64,000 bases of DNA from UBA8401 sp041665525 (lineage in GTDB: Bacteria; Bacteroidota; Ignavibacteria; UBA10030; UBA8401): NCBI GenBank assembly GCA_041665525.1, contig JBAYIS010000002.1, positions 1 to 64,000 on the forward strand. Reading direction: 5' to 3'. Positions within the stretch are counted from its first letter, which is position 1. Every line of letters starts with the position of its first letter. The notes under the pieces were generated by a model that was not told the origin of the DNA, ran no database searches, and worked only from the letters and a program-made list of their open reading frames with translations. This document shows positions 1 to 6,217 of the stretch, piece after piece. A program made the position numbers and the translations under genes.

Positions 1-297
1 GACCTTTCTATCGGAGACCTATCATCCAGGCTTGAGGTGCACCCTAATTACCTCTCACAGATCATCAATGAACATGAGGGAAAGAATTTTTACGATTTTG
101 TTAACACGTACCGCATTGAAGAATTTAAGCGTGCCATCTCACTCCCCAAAAACCAGCAGTTTACTTTGCTTTCCGTCGCGTTTGACTGCGGGTTCAATTC
201 AAAATCCTCCTTTAACCGGTATTTTAAAAAATCTACCGGAAAAACGCCTTCTGAGTATTACGCCGCACTTATCGCCGATCAACATCATCTGGAATAG
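1..297 (+). CDS. AraC-family transcriptional regulator, C-terminal part (5' truncated by window edge)
   Basis: The frame is open from base 1 and ends at TAG 295-297, giving the last 98 residues. They contain a typical AraC/XylS DNA-binding half: a first helix-turn-helix with HPNYLSQIINEHEGKNFYDF and a second with VAFDCGFNSKSSFNRYFKK followed by GKTPSEYY, the usual family ending. The effector or sensor domain lies outside the window, so the signal cannot be named. It may control the barrel protein that starts 132 bp downstream on the same strand, but this is only inferred from position. Confidence 0.85.
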   Translation, partial: DLSIGDLSSRLEVHPNYLSQIINEHEGKNFYDFVNTYRIEEFKRAISLPKNQQFTLLSVAFDCGFNSKSSFNRYFKKSTGKTPSEYYAALIADQHHLE

Positions 298-429
298 TGC
301 CTCCTTATAAGCGGACACCCCAATATCCGTTTCAGCCTTCAAGGAGAAGCGCCGATGGCGATTGATAGACGTAACTTGTATTAGTTTTTCAAACATACAA
401 TTATCCAATCAATCAAAAGGAATACTCAT

Positions 430-1251
430 ATGAGGGGCAACAGAATCACTATAGAAATAATTCTTGCAGTTTTCGTTTTAGTACACTCCACAGCATTTGC
501 CCATGGCGGCAGTAAAGATGTGAAACTCCACATCAATCCTCAATGGACTGAGTGTTCATTTCAACTCGATCCGGCACTGACACAAGACGCTTGGCATCAA
601 TTTACAAAGGAAGCAGGCATGGTGACCTATTTCCGTCCTCTCACCGATGCACAACCAATGGGTATGGGAAATTATGAATTTTCAATACTTCAATGGAATA
701 CCGCCTTTGACGATACAAAAGCTGCTTGGAACGATACGTTTGTCCATCCGGATACAACGCATTGGCTCAAAGAAGGAGCAAGATTAGGAATTCCCGGGTT
801 CACATTCAGAACCGGTGTAACAGACAATATCGACATAGGAGCCTATTGGATAAAAAATCCGGGCGCGAACTACGGAATCTGGGGCGGGCAAGTTCAATAT
901 AATCTTATTAATGAAATTGAAGATCACTGGGCTGCTTCGGTTCGAACGAGTGTTATTTCTTTATATGGTCCAGACGATTTGGATTTGACTGTGTATGGTA
1001 TCGATCTTTTGGCAAGTAAAGAGTATGCAGTATATTCAGATTGGATATTCGTTTCACCGTATACAGGCGTATCAACATATTTGGCATCCTCTCATGAAAC
1101 AACTGCCGCAGTTATTCTTGAAGATGAAAGAATCGTAGGAGTACAAGGAATGGTTGGTACAATACTCCAGATATCGTACGCCAGGCTTGCATTCGAATAT
1201 AGTGTGGCAACAGTAAGCACACTCTCCTTTAAAGTCGGAATCGGTTTCTAG
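430..1251 (+). CDS. Exported probable outer-membrane beta-barrel protein
   Basis: 273 residues. An N-terminal signal peptide (hydrophobic stretch about residues 8-24, cleavage near AFA-HGG) precedes a protein rich in alternating aromatic and polar segments (GAYWIKNPGANYGIWGG, SYARLAFEY) and ending in a terminal phenylalanine (KVGIGF), as expected of an outer-membrane barrel. An AAAGG ribosome site lies 9 bp before the ATG. No family name is recognised; ligand and role are unknown. It follows the AraC-type regulator and may be its target. Confidence 0.6.
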   Translation: MRGNRITIEIILAVFVLVHSTAFAHGGSKDVKLHINPQWTECSFQLDPALTQDAWHQFTKEAGMVTYFRPLTDAQPMGMGNYEFSILQWNTAFDDTKAAWNDTFVHPDTTHWLKEGARLGIPGFTFRTGVTDNIDIGAYWIKNPGANYGIWGGQVQYNLINEIEDHWAASVRTSVISLYGPDDLDLTVYGIDLLASKEYAVYSDWIFVSPYTGVSTYLASSHETTAAVILEDERIVGVQGMVGTILQISYARLAFEYSVATVSTLSFKVGIGF

Positions 1252-1274
1252 CAGTTAGCTCAGTAGGAAATCGA

Positions 1275-1367
1275 GTGAATAAACTGACAGAAAACATCTT
1301 ATCTATAGGTCTCCTGGCGATAAGTCTTTTTTTATGGATCATCGCAATATATCTCTTTGTGCGATAA
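1275..1367 (+). CDS. Putative 30-residue single-pass membrane peptide
   Basis: A short frame starts with GTG and has AGGAAA just upstream. It encodes four polar and charged N-terminal residues, then one long hydrophobic segment (about residues 9-29, with LLAISLFLWIIAIYLFV) and a terminal Arg, the usual layout of bacterial small membrane proteins. It starts 23 bp after the barrel gene, so co-transcription is possible. There is no homology evidence; it could be chance. Confidence 0.35.
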   Translation: MNKLTENILSIGLLAISLFLWIIAIYLFVR

Positions 1368-1486
1368 CCACGGTATCACGTTTTAATTTGCAAAACAGTC
1401 TCTCGTTCCCAAGCACTGTCTCAAGTATATTTCGAATCGCTTGGTCGGGTGTTTGGGAACAGTATTTTTCTACATTCCATGCGCAA

Positions 1487-1933
1487 TTATTTCTTTCGGT
1501 CTGGAAACCCCTTCCCTTCAGTGAGCAATTTAAACAAACTCTCTTGTATGTAATAATTCCAACCCTTTGCACAGCCATCGTAACATTCAAGATCGGGAAC
1601 TAGTCCGCTGTGTGTAAAAGTGATCTGTGTAAAATTGTTTTCATTTGACATATCAAAAACAATTTTCGTTCCGATCCATTCCTTATTGTTTTTGATCCAT
1701 GTCAGGTTAGAATCAGTTACAGACCATACTATTTTTTTGTCTTTCACAATGTCGGCAACCGTAAGAACAAAGGAATCTCCAAAATTGAAACGGATTGTAA
1801 ACGTATCGCACAGCTGTTGAAAGTCCCCCTCTATATTTTCCGACCACCATTGTGATACTTGTGCAATTCGTTGAAATGCATCTGGAACGGAAATCGGCAC
1901 CGTGATGCTGCATGAAAAACTCTTTTGCTGCAT
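1487..1933 (-). CDS. SRPBCC / AHSA1-like domain protein (second of a pair)
   Basis: 148 residues from the ATG at 1933, chosen because AAGGAA lies just upstream; a TTG further upstream would add 13 residues inside the neighbouring gene's end. The N-terminal strand and VPDAFQRIAQVSQWWSENIEGDF match the START/Bet v1-like fold of AHSA1 (polyketide cyclase-type) proteins, which bind hydrophobic ligands. It is the downstream partner of a second, similar gene and probably shares its promoter. The ligand is unknown. Confidence 0.7.
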   Translation of the reverse strand: MQQKSFSCSITVPISVPDAFQRIAQVSQWWSENIEGDFQQLCDTFTIRFNFGDSFVLTVADIVKDKKIVWSVTDSNLTWIKNNKEWIGTKIVFDMSNENNFTQITFTHSGLVPDLECYDGCAKGWNYYIQESLFKLLTEGKGFPDRKK

Positions 1934-1968
1934 ATTGTATTCCTTATCAGGAAATAGTTTTAGGATTG

Positions 1969-2427
1969 TCAATTCCAGTTATCAATCTTCAGGTCGTTGG
2001 GTGATGGTTTCCCTTTCCCTGTCTCAACGTATTCCCGTAGACTCAAAAGGAAGACGGCCCATTTCATGCTGCAGTGAGCCGTAAATTCAACTGCTTCTCG
2101 CCAATTCCTGTGGCCGAAGAGAAGGATGGTCTGCCCGTCCACAGCGGACAATTGGAATGTAATGTCCGTACCGATCCATTCCGGAGGGCCGTCCACGCAG
2201 CGCCATCGAACATCACGCTCAGCATGAAGCGCCTGCACTTCCATCACCATTGCACCGATAAGCACTCCCGCTGTTGATCGAAAACGGAATTCGATCCTGC
2301 CGCCCACCTTGCCGTCACCAAGAACCTCCTCGGTCCACCAGTTGGCCAGACCTTTTAATGAAGTTAATGCGTGAAAAACCTGATCTGATGAAGCTTTAAT
2401 CCCGATACGATGAATGATGTCAGCCAT
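1969..2427 (-). CDS. SRPBCC / AHSA1-like domain protein (first of a pair)
   Basis: 152 residues. The N-terminus IIHRIGIKASSDQVFHALTS and LANWWTEEVLGDGKVGGRI are typical of the AHSA1 branch of the SRPBCC superfamily, a ligand-binding helix-grip fold of cytoplasmic proteins. The gene is divergent from the HxlR-type regulator; such pairing is common, with the regulator repressing the SRPBCC gene. A Bacteroidota-type promoter and two operator-like dyads lie in the shared intergenic region. Its stop is 36 bp before the next SRPBCC start. The ligand is not deducible. Confidence 0.75.
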   Translation of the reverse strand: MADIIHRIGIKASSDQVFHALTSLKGLANWWTEEVLGDGKVGGRIEFRFRSTAGVLIGAMVMEVQALHAERDVRWRCVDGPPEWIGTDITFQLSAVDGQTILLFGHRNWREAVEFTAHCSMKWAVFLLSLREYVETGKGKPSPNDLKIDNWN

Positions 2428-2470
2428 TGTAATCTCCGTTTATATTGTGTTAAGAAATGACTTCATTATT

Positions 2471-2487
2471 ACTTGCGATGTGCAAGT
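2471..2487. promoter_or_regulatory. Operator-like dyad 1, ACTTGC-N5-GCAAGT
   Basis: A perfect 6-bp inverted repeat with a 5-bp spacer. It lies directly downstream of the leftward -7 element, where a bound repressor would block transcription of the SRPBCC genes. The same half-site recurs 36 bp away, centre to centre. It is probably bound by the adjacent HxlR-type dimer. Confidence 0.6.
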
Positions 2488-2490
2488 GAC

Positions 2491-2521
2491 CAAATATATC
2501 GTGATTGCTTGCATAACGCAA
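2491..2521 (-). promoter_or_regulatory. Leftward promoter for the SRPBCC pair (Bacteroidota type)
   Basis: On the minus strand TATATTTG (complement of 2491-2498) is a perfect TAnnTTTG -7 element. TTG (complement of 2519-2521) lies 20 bp upstream as the -33 element and falls inside operator 2. Confidence 0.5.
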
Positions 2522-2523
2522 GT
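2507..2523. promoter_or_regulatory. Operator-like dyad 2, CTTGC-N5-GCAAG
   Basis: A 5-bp perfect inverted repeat, spacer ATAAC, nearly the same as dyad 1. It contains the -33 TTG of both divergent promoters, so one bound dimer could repress both directions, including autorepression of the HxlR gene. Confidence 0.6.
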
Positions 2524-2538
2524 AAAATCTTTACTTTG
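2509..2538 (+). promoter_or_regulatory. Rightward promoter for the HxlR gene (Bacteroidota type)
   Basis: TTG at 2509-2511 and TTACTTTG at 2531-2538 (one mismatch to TAnnTTTG) are 19 bp apart. The expected transcription start is near 2545. This makes the ATG at 2541 impossible for a normal mRNA and supports the ATG at 2604. Confidence 0.4.
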
Positions 2539-2603
2539 GGATGAGAAATTATTGCCATGACGAATTCTTACAATTGAGCACTTCGGAGCAACGGATTGAG
2601 CTA

Positions 2604-3053
2604 ATGAAAAAAAGAAAAAAAACACTACGATCGCATTGTCCCGTCAATTATGGACTGGAGGCGTTTGGCGACCGCTGGGCACTGCTGATACTTCGAGATA
2701 TTGTGTTTCGAGGAAAGCGGACCTATGGAGAATTCCTCAAATCAGAAGAGGGTTTTGCCACAAATATTCTGGCCTCTCGCTTGGAACACCTACTTGAGAC
2801 CGGAATACTCCTCCGCGAAGGGGATGAATCAGACGGCCGGAAAGACATTTATACGCTAACGGAAAAGGGATTAGATCTTATTCCTCTCCTTTTTGAAATG
2901 GTATTATGGAGCGAGAAGTACGACAATCAATCAGAAGCTAAACGTATCCTTCGTCTGGTTGATCTAATACGAAAAGATAATCGCAAAATCAGTCAAAAAG
3001 TGAGGGAACAGGTAATGCGCGGCGAAGCTATTGTGAAAGAATATTTGTCGTAA
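2604..3053 (+). CDS. HxlR-family winged-helix transcriptional regulator
   Basis: 149 residues. CPVNYGLEAFGDRWALLILRD, then RTYGEFLKSEEGFATNILASRL and DGRKDIYTLTEKG are the hallmark HxlR helices and wing. Family members are dimeric one-domain regulators, often repressors responding to small electrophiles through a conserved N-terminal cysteine; here a Cys sits in HCPVNYG. The start at 2604 follows from the promoter position. The gene is divergent from two SRPBCC genes and probably controls them and itself through the paired CTTGC-N5-GCAAG sites. The terminator-like hairpin at 3105 lies just downstream. Confidence 0.85.
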   Translation: MKKRKKTLRSHCPVNYGLEAFGDRWALLILRDIVFRGKRTYGEFLKSEEGFATNILASRLEHLLETGILLREGDESDGRKDIYTLTEKGLDLIPLLFEMVLWSEKYDNQSEAKRILRLVDLIRKDNRKISQKVREQVMRGEAIVKEYLS

Positions 3054-3104
3054 TGATACGAGTGCCCGATTACATTAACTTTTAACGATGTATTTAACAA
3101 CAAG

Positions 3105-3130
3105 AAAGTCCCGATTTCTCGGGACTTTTT
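3105..3130. terminator. Hairpin terminator, array copy 1
   Basis: AAAGTCCCGA - TTTC - TCGGGACTTT followed by further Ts. It is a strong stem and can work in both directions; on the plus strand it lies 52 bp after the HxlR gene and probably terminates it. Confidence 0.7.
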
Positions 3131-3251
3131 ATTGTACACTGGACAGGAGTCCCCCGCTTTTGAAAAAATATCAAGGCGGGATGTCGCATTGTGAAAAAAA
3201 TTCCAAGGCTCCAGAACCACACTTCTCCTCTGCTTCGTGCATTTTTAAAAC

Positions 3252-3279
3252 AAAAAGTCCCGATTTCTCGGGACTTTTT
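3252..3279. terminator. Hairpin terminator, array copy 2
   Basis: A perfect 12-bp stem, AAAAAGTCCCGA with TCGGGACTTTTT, around a TTTC loop. It is identical to copies 3, 4 and 5. Confidence 0.7.
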
Positions 3280-3414
3280 ATTGTACACTGGACAGGAGTC
3301 GCCCGCCTTTGAAGAAAAACAGGTGAGCGGGATGCCACTATTCCGTAAAATTAGGGGTGGCAGAACCAATGTTTCTCTTCAGATCGTAGGTTGATGCCGA
3401 TATATTTAAAAAAC

Positions 3415-3442
3415 AAAAAGTCCCGATTTCTCGGGACTTTTT
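3415..3442. terminator. Hairpin terminator, array copy 3
   Basis: The same perfect 28-nt hairpin as the tRNA terminator, 163 bp from copy 2. The following tRNA 3'-end copy has one base change (GAACA in place of GTACA). Confidence 0.7.
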
Positions 3443-3576
3443 ATTGAACACTGGACAGGAGTCTCCCGCCTTTGAAGAAAACAGGTGAGCGGGATGCCAC
3501 TATTCCGTAAAATTAGGGGTGGCAGAACCAAAGATTCTCTTCAGATCGTAGGCTGATGCCGGTATATTTTAAAAAC

Positions 3577-3604
3577 AAAAAGTCCCGATTTCTCGGGACT
3601 TTTT
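3577..3604. terminator. Hairpin terminator, array copy 4
   Basis: The same 28-nt hairpin, 162 bp from copy 3, followed by an exact copy of the last 17 tRNA bases. Confidence 0.7.
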
Positions 3605-3738
3605 ATTGTACACTGGACAGGAGTCTCCCGCCTTTGAAGAATAACAAGTGAGCGGGATGCCACCATTCCATAAAAATAGGGGTGGCAGAACCAAAGTATT
3701 CTTCAGATCGCAGGCTAATGCCGGTATATTTAAAAAAC

Positions 3739-3766
3739 AAAAAGTCCCGATTTCTCGGGACTTTTT
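3739..3766 (-). terminator. Terminator of tRNA-Arg
   Basis: A 12-bp perfect stem with TTTC loop (GAAA on the minus strand) and a T run. It sits 4 bp beyond the tRNA 3' end on the minus strand and is the template copy of the array hairpins. Confidence 0.8.
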
Positions 3767-3770
3767 ATTG

Positions 3771-3844
3771 TACACTGGACAGGAGTCGAACCTGTAACCC
3801 TCAGCTTCGTAGGCTGATGCTCTATCCAGTTGAGCTACCAGTGC
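3771..3844 (-). tRNA. tRNA-Arg (anticodon ACG)
   Basis: 74 nt. It folds as a cloverleaf: acceptor GCACTGG with CCAGTGT (G-U at the first pair), D-stem GCTC/GAGC, anticodon stem TCAGC/GCTGA with loop CTACGAA (anticodon ACG, read as ICG after deamination), and T-stem ACAGG/CCTGT with TTCGACT loop. The discriminator base is A and CCA is not encoded. A perfect Bacteroidota-type promoter lies upstream, but 49 bp further away than expected because the 5' end is duplicated. Confidence 0.95.
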
Positions 3845-3896
3845 GTTTTTTCTTGGAAGTAGCGAAATCCCTTTGGGATTGAGCTACCAGTGCGTT
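3830..3896 (-). repeat. Direct duplication of the tRNA-Arg 5' end (18 bp, 49-bp period)
   Basis: The 18 bp at 3830-3847 (minus strand AACGCACTGGTAGCTCAA) recur exactly at 3879-3896. The outer copy lies right after the promoter, the place expected for a tRNA 5' leader; the inner copy is the working gene. The spacer contains a small TCCCAAAGGGA dyad. Confidence 0.8.
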
Positions 3897-3905
3897 ATTG
3901 CGATA

Positions 3906-3936
3906 CAAAAATACGAAAGAATGACCGATCTCGCAA
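3906..3936 (-). promoter_or_regulatory. Promoter of tRNA-Arg (Bacteroidota type)
   Basis: On the minus strand TATTTTTG (complement of 3906-3913) matches TAnnTTTG perfectly. TTG (complement of 3934-3936) lies 20 bp upstream as the -33 element. Transcription should start near 3899, so the precursor has a leader of about 55 nt. Confidence 0.5.
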
Positions 3937-3987
3937 GAAATTTTCTGTGAAGGATTTTTAATGTATATTAAGAAAAAGAAGGAACAC

Positions 3988-4527
3988 ATGAAGTCTGTTT
4001 GTATTTTTTGCGGCTCAAAAAACGGAACTAAGAAAGAGTATGCTGATAATGCCCGCGCATTAGGACAATTGTTCGTGAAGAATAATATCGCCATGATCTA
4101 TGGCGGCGCGACGAACGGTATTATGGGTATTATTGCCGATACAATGATGGAGAATGGCGGGAAAGTGATCGGTGTAATTCCGACTCTCATTGCCGACCGG
4201 GAGCTGGCACATAATAATATTTCCGAGTTGCATATCGTCGCTTCCATGAGCGAGCGTAAAACGAAGATGATCGATCTTGCCGATGCGTTTATCACCCTTC
4301 CCGGCGGCGTCGGAACGATGGATGAAATGTTCGAAGTGCTGGCGTTCACCCATCTAGGCGTGAATGCAAAACCGGTGGGCGTGCTGAATGTGAATGGATA
4401 TTATGACCATATGCTTCGGTTCATCGATCACGCGGTGGCAGAAGACTTCGTTCCTCATCGGGTAAAAGCACAAATCGTGGTGGACCACGATCCCGAACGA
4501 CTCTTACATAAAATGACATTATCATGA
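3988..4527 (+). CDS. LOG family protein (TIGR00730), probable nucleoside-5'-monophosphate phosphoribohydrolase
   Basis: 179 residues from the ATG at 3988, which has AAGGAA just upstream. It has the Rossmann-like LOG fold with CIFCGSKNG at the N-terminus, GGATNGIMG, and the active-site motif PGGVGTMDE at residues 105-113. Family members cleave the N-glycosidic bond of (cytokinin) nucleoside monophosphates; the true bacterial substrate is often unclear. It overlaps ridA by ATGA (4 bp), so translation is probably coupled. Cytoplasmic. Confidence 0.9.
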   Translation: MKSVCIFCGSKNGTKKEYADNARALGQLFVKNNIAMIYGGATNGIMGIIADTMMENGGKVIGVIPTLIADRELAHNNISELHIVASMSERKTKMIDLADAFITLPGGVGTMDEMFEVLAFTHLGVNAKPVGVLNVNGYYDHMLRFIDHAVAEDFVPHRVKAQIVVDHDPERLLHKMTLS

Positions 4528-4916
4528 AAAAAAGAATCAATATTTCATCCGGCGCTCCGTGGGAGGAAAAAGTCGGTTATTCCCGTGCCGTGCGAATAGG
4601 CAATCTGATTGAAGTCACCGGAACGGTTGCCGTGGATGACTCCGGCGCCGTCATCGGCAAAGGGAATCCATACGAACAGACAAAATTCATCCTGCAGAAA
4701 ATCGAACGGGTTCTGCACCAGGCAGGAGCATCGTTGAACGACGTTATCCGCACGCGGATGTTCGTTACAGATATTACCCGGTGGGAAGAATACGGAAAGG
4801 CGCACGGTGAGGTCTTCGGTGCTATCAAACCATGCACAACAATGGTGGAGATCGCAAAACTCATCGGGACAGAATATTTGATTGAAATTGAAGCAACCGC
4901 TGTCGTCAATGAGTAA
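4524..4916 (+). CDS. ridA: RidA family protein (2-iminobutanoate/2-iminopropanoate deaminase-like)
   Basis: 130 residues with the YjgF/RidA fold: ISSGAPWEEKVGYSRAVRIG, VTGTVAVDD, the strand IRTRMFVTDI carrying the conserved Arg, and a C-terminal LIEIEATAVV with the conserved Glu. RidA proteins are trimers that hydrolyse reactive enamine/imine products of PLP enzymes. The start overlaps the LOG gene by 4 bp and its 3' end overlaps rsgA by 8 bp. The subfamily, and hence its actual substrate, is not certain from sequence. Confidence 0.88.
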   Translation: MKKRINISSGAPWEEKVGYSRAVRIGNLIEVTGTVAVDDSGAVIGKGNPYEQTKFILQKIERVLHQAGASLNDVIRTRMFVTDITRWEEYGKAHGEVFGAIKPCTTMVEIAKLIGTEYLIEIEATAVVNE

Positions 4917-5976
4917 TCTTCGAAAACAGATCGCTGATGAACAGGCTGCATGGACTGCGGACGGATTTTCCATTGCACGAATTATTGCAGAACACAAAGG
5001 ACGATATTCCATCCTGCTCGATGACAAAGTGATGATTGCCGAGGTCACCGGCAAGATGATGTTCGAAGCGGTGACGCGGAAAGATTATCCTGCCGTCGGT
5101 GACTGGGTTGCCGTGCAGATGTACGATGAGAATTCTCCGGCGATTATCCACCATATATTTCCCCGCACCACCATCCTTTCCCGAAAGACTTCCGGCAGAG
5201 AAGTGGAAGAGCAGATTATCGCCACCAACATCGATATCGTGTTTATAGTACAAGGTCTCGATAAAGATTATAACCTCAGGCGCATCGAACGGTTTCTGGT
5301 GGTTGCATCACAAAGCGGAGCGCTCCCTATCGTACTGCTGAGCAAGATCGATCTCCTTAATGAACAGGAATTGAAACAGGTGATGGATGAAGTAGCATCT
5401 ATCGCAGACAATGCAACGGTGATCGCCTACAGTGCTAAGACGATGGTCCATCTCGAAGCCATCCAAGAACTAATTAAAAAAGAGACAACCGTCTGCTTCA
5501 TCGGCACCTCCGGCGCAGGGAAATCGACGCTCATCAACCGACTGATCGGCAAAGAAAAGATGCTCACACAGGAAGTGCGCGAAGAAGATTCCAAAGGAAA
5601 GCATACCACCAGTCATCGTGAATTGATCCCGCTGGAAAGCGGCGGATGTGTGATCGACACACCGGGACTGCGCGAGATCGGATTGTGGGAAACCGGCAGC
5701 GGTGTTGATACAACGTTCTCCGATATTGCTGAATTGGCACAGCAGTGCAAATTCACCGATTGTACACACCTGCATGAACCAGGCTGTGCCGTCCAATCCG
5801 CCCTTACCGAAGGAACATTGGAACAGGGTCGGTACGATAGCTACCTGAAACTCCAGAAAGAAATGGACTATATAGCTTCTAAAACAGATATTACAAAACA
5901 GCAGGAACGAAAGGCACGCGAAAAGCTGATAGGAAAAGCGCAGAAGGAGATCTTTCGCACTAGAAAAAAAAGATAA
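4909..5976 (+). CDS. rsgA: Ribosome small-subunit-dependent GTPase A
   Basis: 355 residues from the ATG at 4909. It has an N-terminal OB-fold (about 28-90), then the circularly permuted GTPase: G4 SKID at 145-148, G1 GTSGAGKS at 199-206, G3 DTPG at 250-253, and the C-terminal Zn motif C280, C285, H287, C293. RsgA releases RbfA-type factors during late 30S maturation and slows assembly under stringent conditions. The tail is highly basic (TRKKR). It is last in the LOG-ridA-rsgA unit and overlaps ridA by 8 bp. Confidence 0.95.
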   Translation: MSNLRKQIADEQAAWTADGFSIARIIAEHKGRYSILLDDKVMIAEVTGKMMFEAVTRKDYPAVGDWVAVQMYDENSPAIIHHIFPRTTILSRKTSGREVEEQIIATNIDIVFIVQGLDKDYNLRRIERFLVVASQSGALPIVLLSKIDLLNEQELKQVMDEVASIADNATVIAYSAKTMVHLEAIQELIKKETTVCFIGTSGAGKSTLINRLIGKEKMLTQEVREEDSKGKHTTSHRELIPLESGGCVIDTPGLREIGLWETGSGVDTTFSDIAELAQQCKFTDCTHLHEPGCAVQSALTEGTLEQGRYDSYLKLQKEMDYIASKTDITKQQERKAREKLIGKAQKEIFRTRKKR

Positions 5977-6148
5977 TTACGTCAACCGCTGAGGGTAGTA
6001 CAATAACCGACAAACCGGGAAAACGAAAGACGATCATTGGCATCGATTCCAAGCTGATAGTTTCCCTGCTGTTACGAGAAAGGAAACGGAAATAAAGAGC
6101 GTATACTCCATTATCTTATACACCCATAACAGAAGAAAAATTTTTCCG

Positions 6149-6180
6149 CTTGTCTCTCACTCACCGGTAATGTAAATTTG
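6149..6180 (+). promoter_or_regulatory. Candidate promoter of the Ig-domain lipoprotein gene
   Basis: CTTG at 6149-6152 (-33) and TAAATTTG at 6173-6180 (perfect -7) are 20 bp apart. The -7 ends 37 bp before the ATG. It agrees with the other Bacteroidota-type promoters in this window. Confidence 0.4.
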
Positions 6181-6217
6181 CAGTACAAACTCCACTGTTT
6201 GAGGGGAGGATAGTACA

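Larger units (their letters stand above)
3103..3738. repeat. Tandem array of four ~162-bp units derived from tRNA-Arg 3' end plus terminator
   Basis: Units begin at about 3103, 3252, 3415 and 3577 (periods about 149, 163 and 162 bp) and the series ends at the hairpin 3739-3766 next to the intact tRNA gene. On the minus strand each unit carries the last 17 bases of the tRNA (GACTCCTGTCCAGTGTA) and the same terminator hairpin. Units 2-4 also keep an anticodon-stem-like stretch (GCATCAGCCTACGA; single changes in some units), separated by roughly 100 bp of shared filler; the 5' tRNA half is missing. The filler is almost identical in units 2-4 and diverged in unit 1. Apparent reading frames here are translations of the repeat, not genes. 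Confidence 0.85.

Noticed and set aside
355..384. Nine-codon frame with a good AAGGAG site upstream of the barrel gene
   Set aside because: Too short to judge; no attenuator-like structure follows it. It could be a leader peptide but nothing else supports this.
3103..3770. Possible CRISPR array
   Set aside because: The regularly spaced element is a terminator plus tRNA end, the period is about 162 bp and the intervening sequences are nearly identical, not unique spacers. No cas genes are present.
3088..3882. Several overlapping frames of 60-90 codons on both strands
   Set aside because: They are translations of the tRNA/terminator repeat units and the tRNA itself, with the same peptide repeated in shifted copies.
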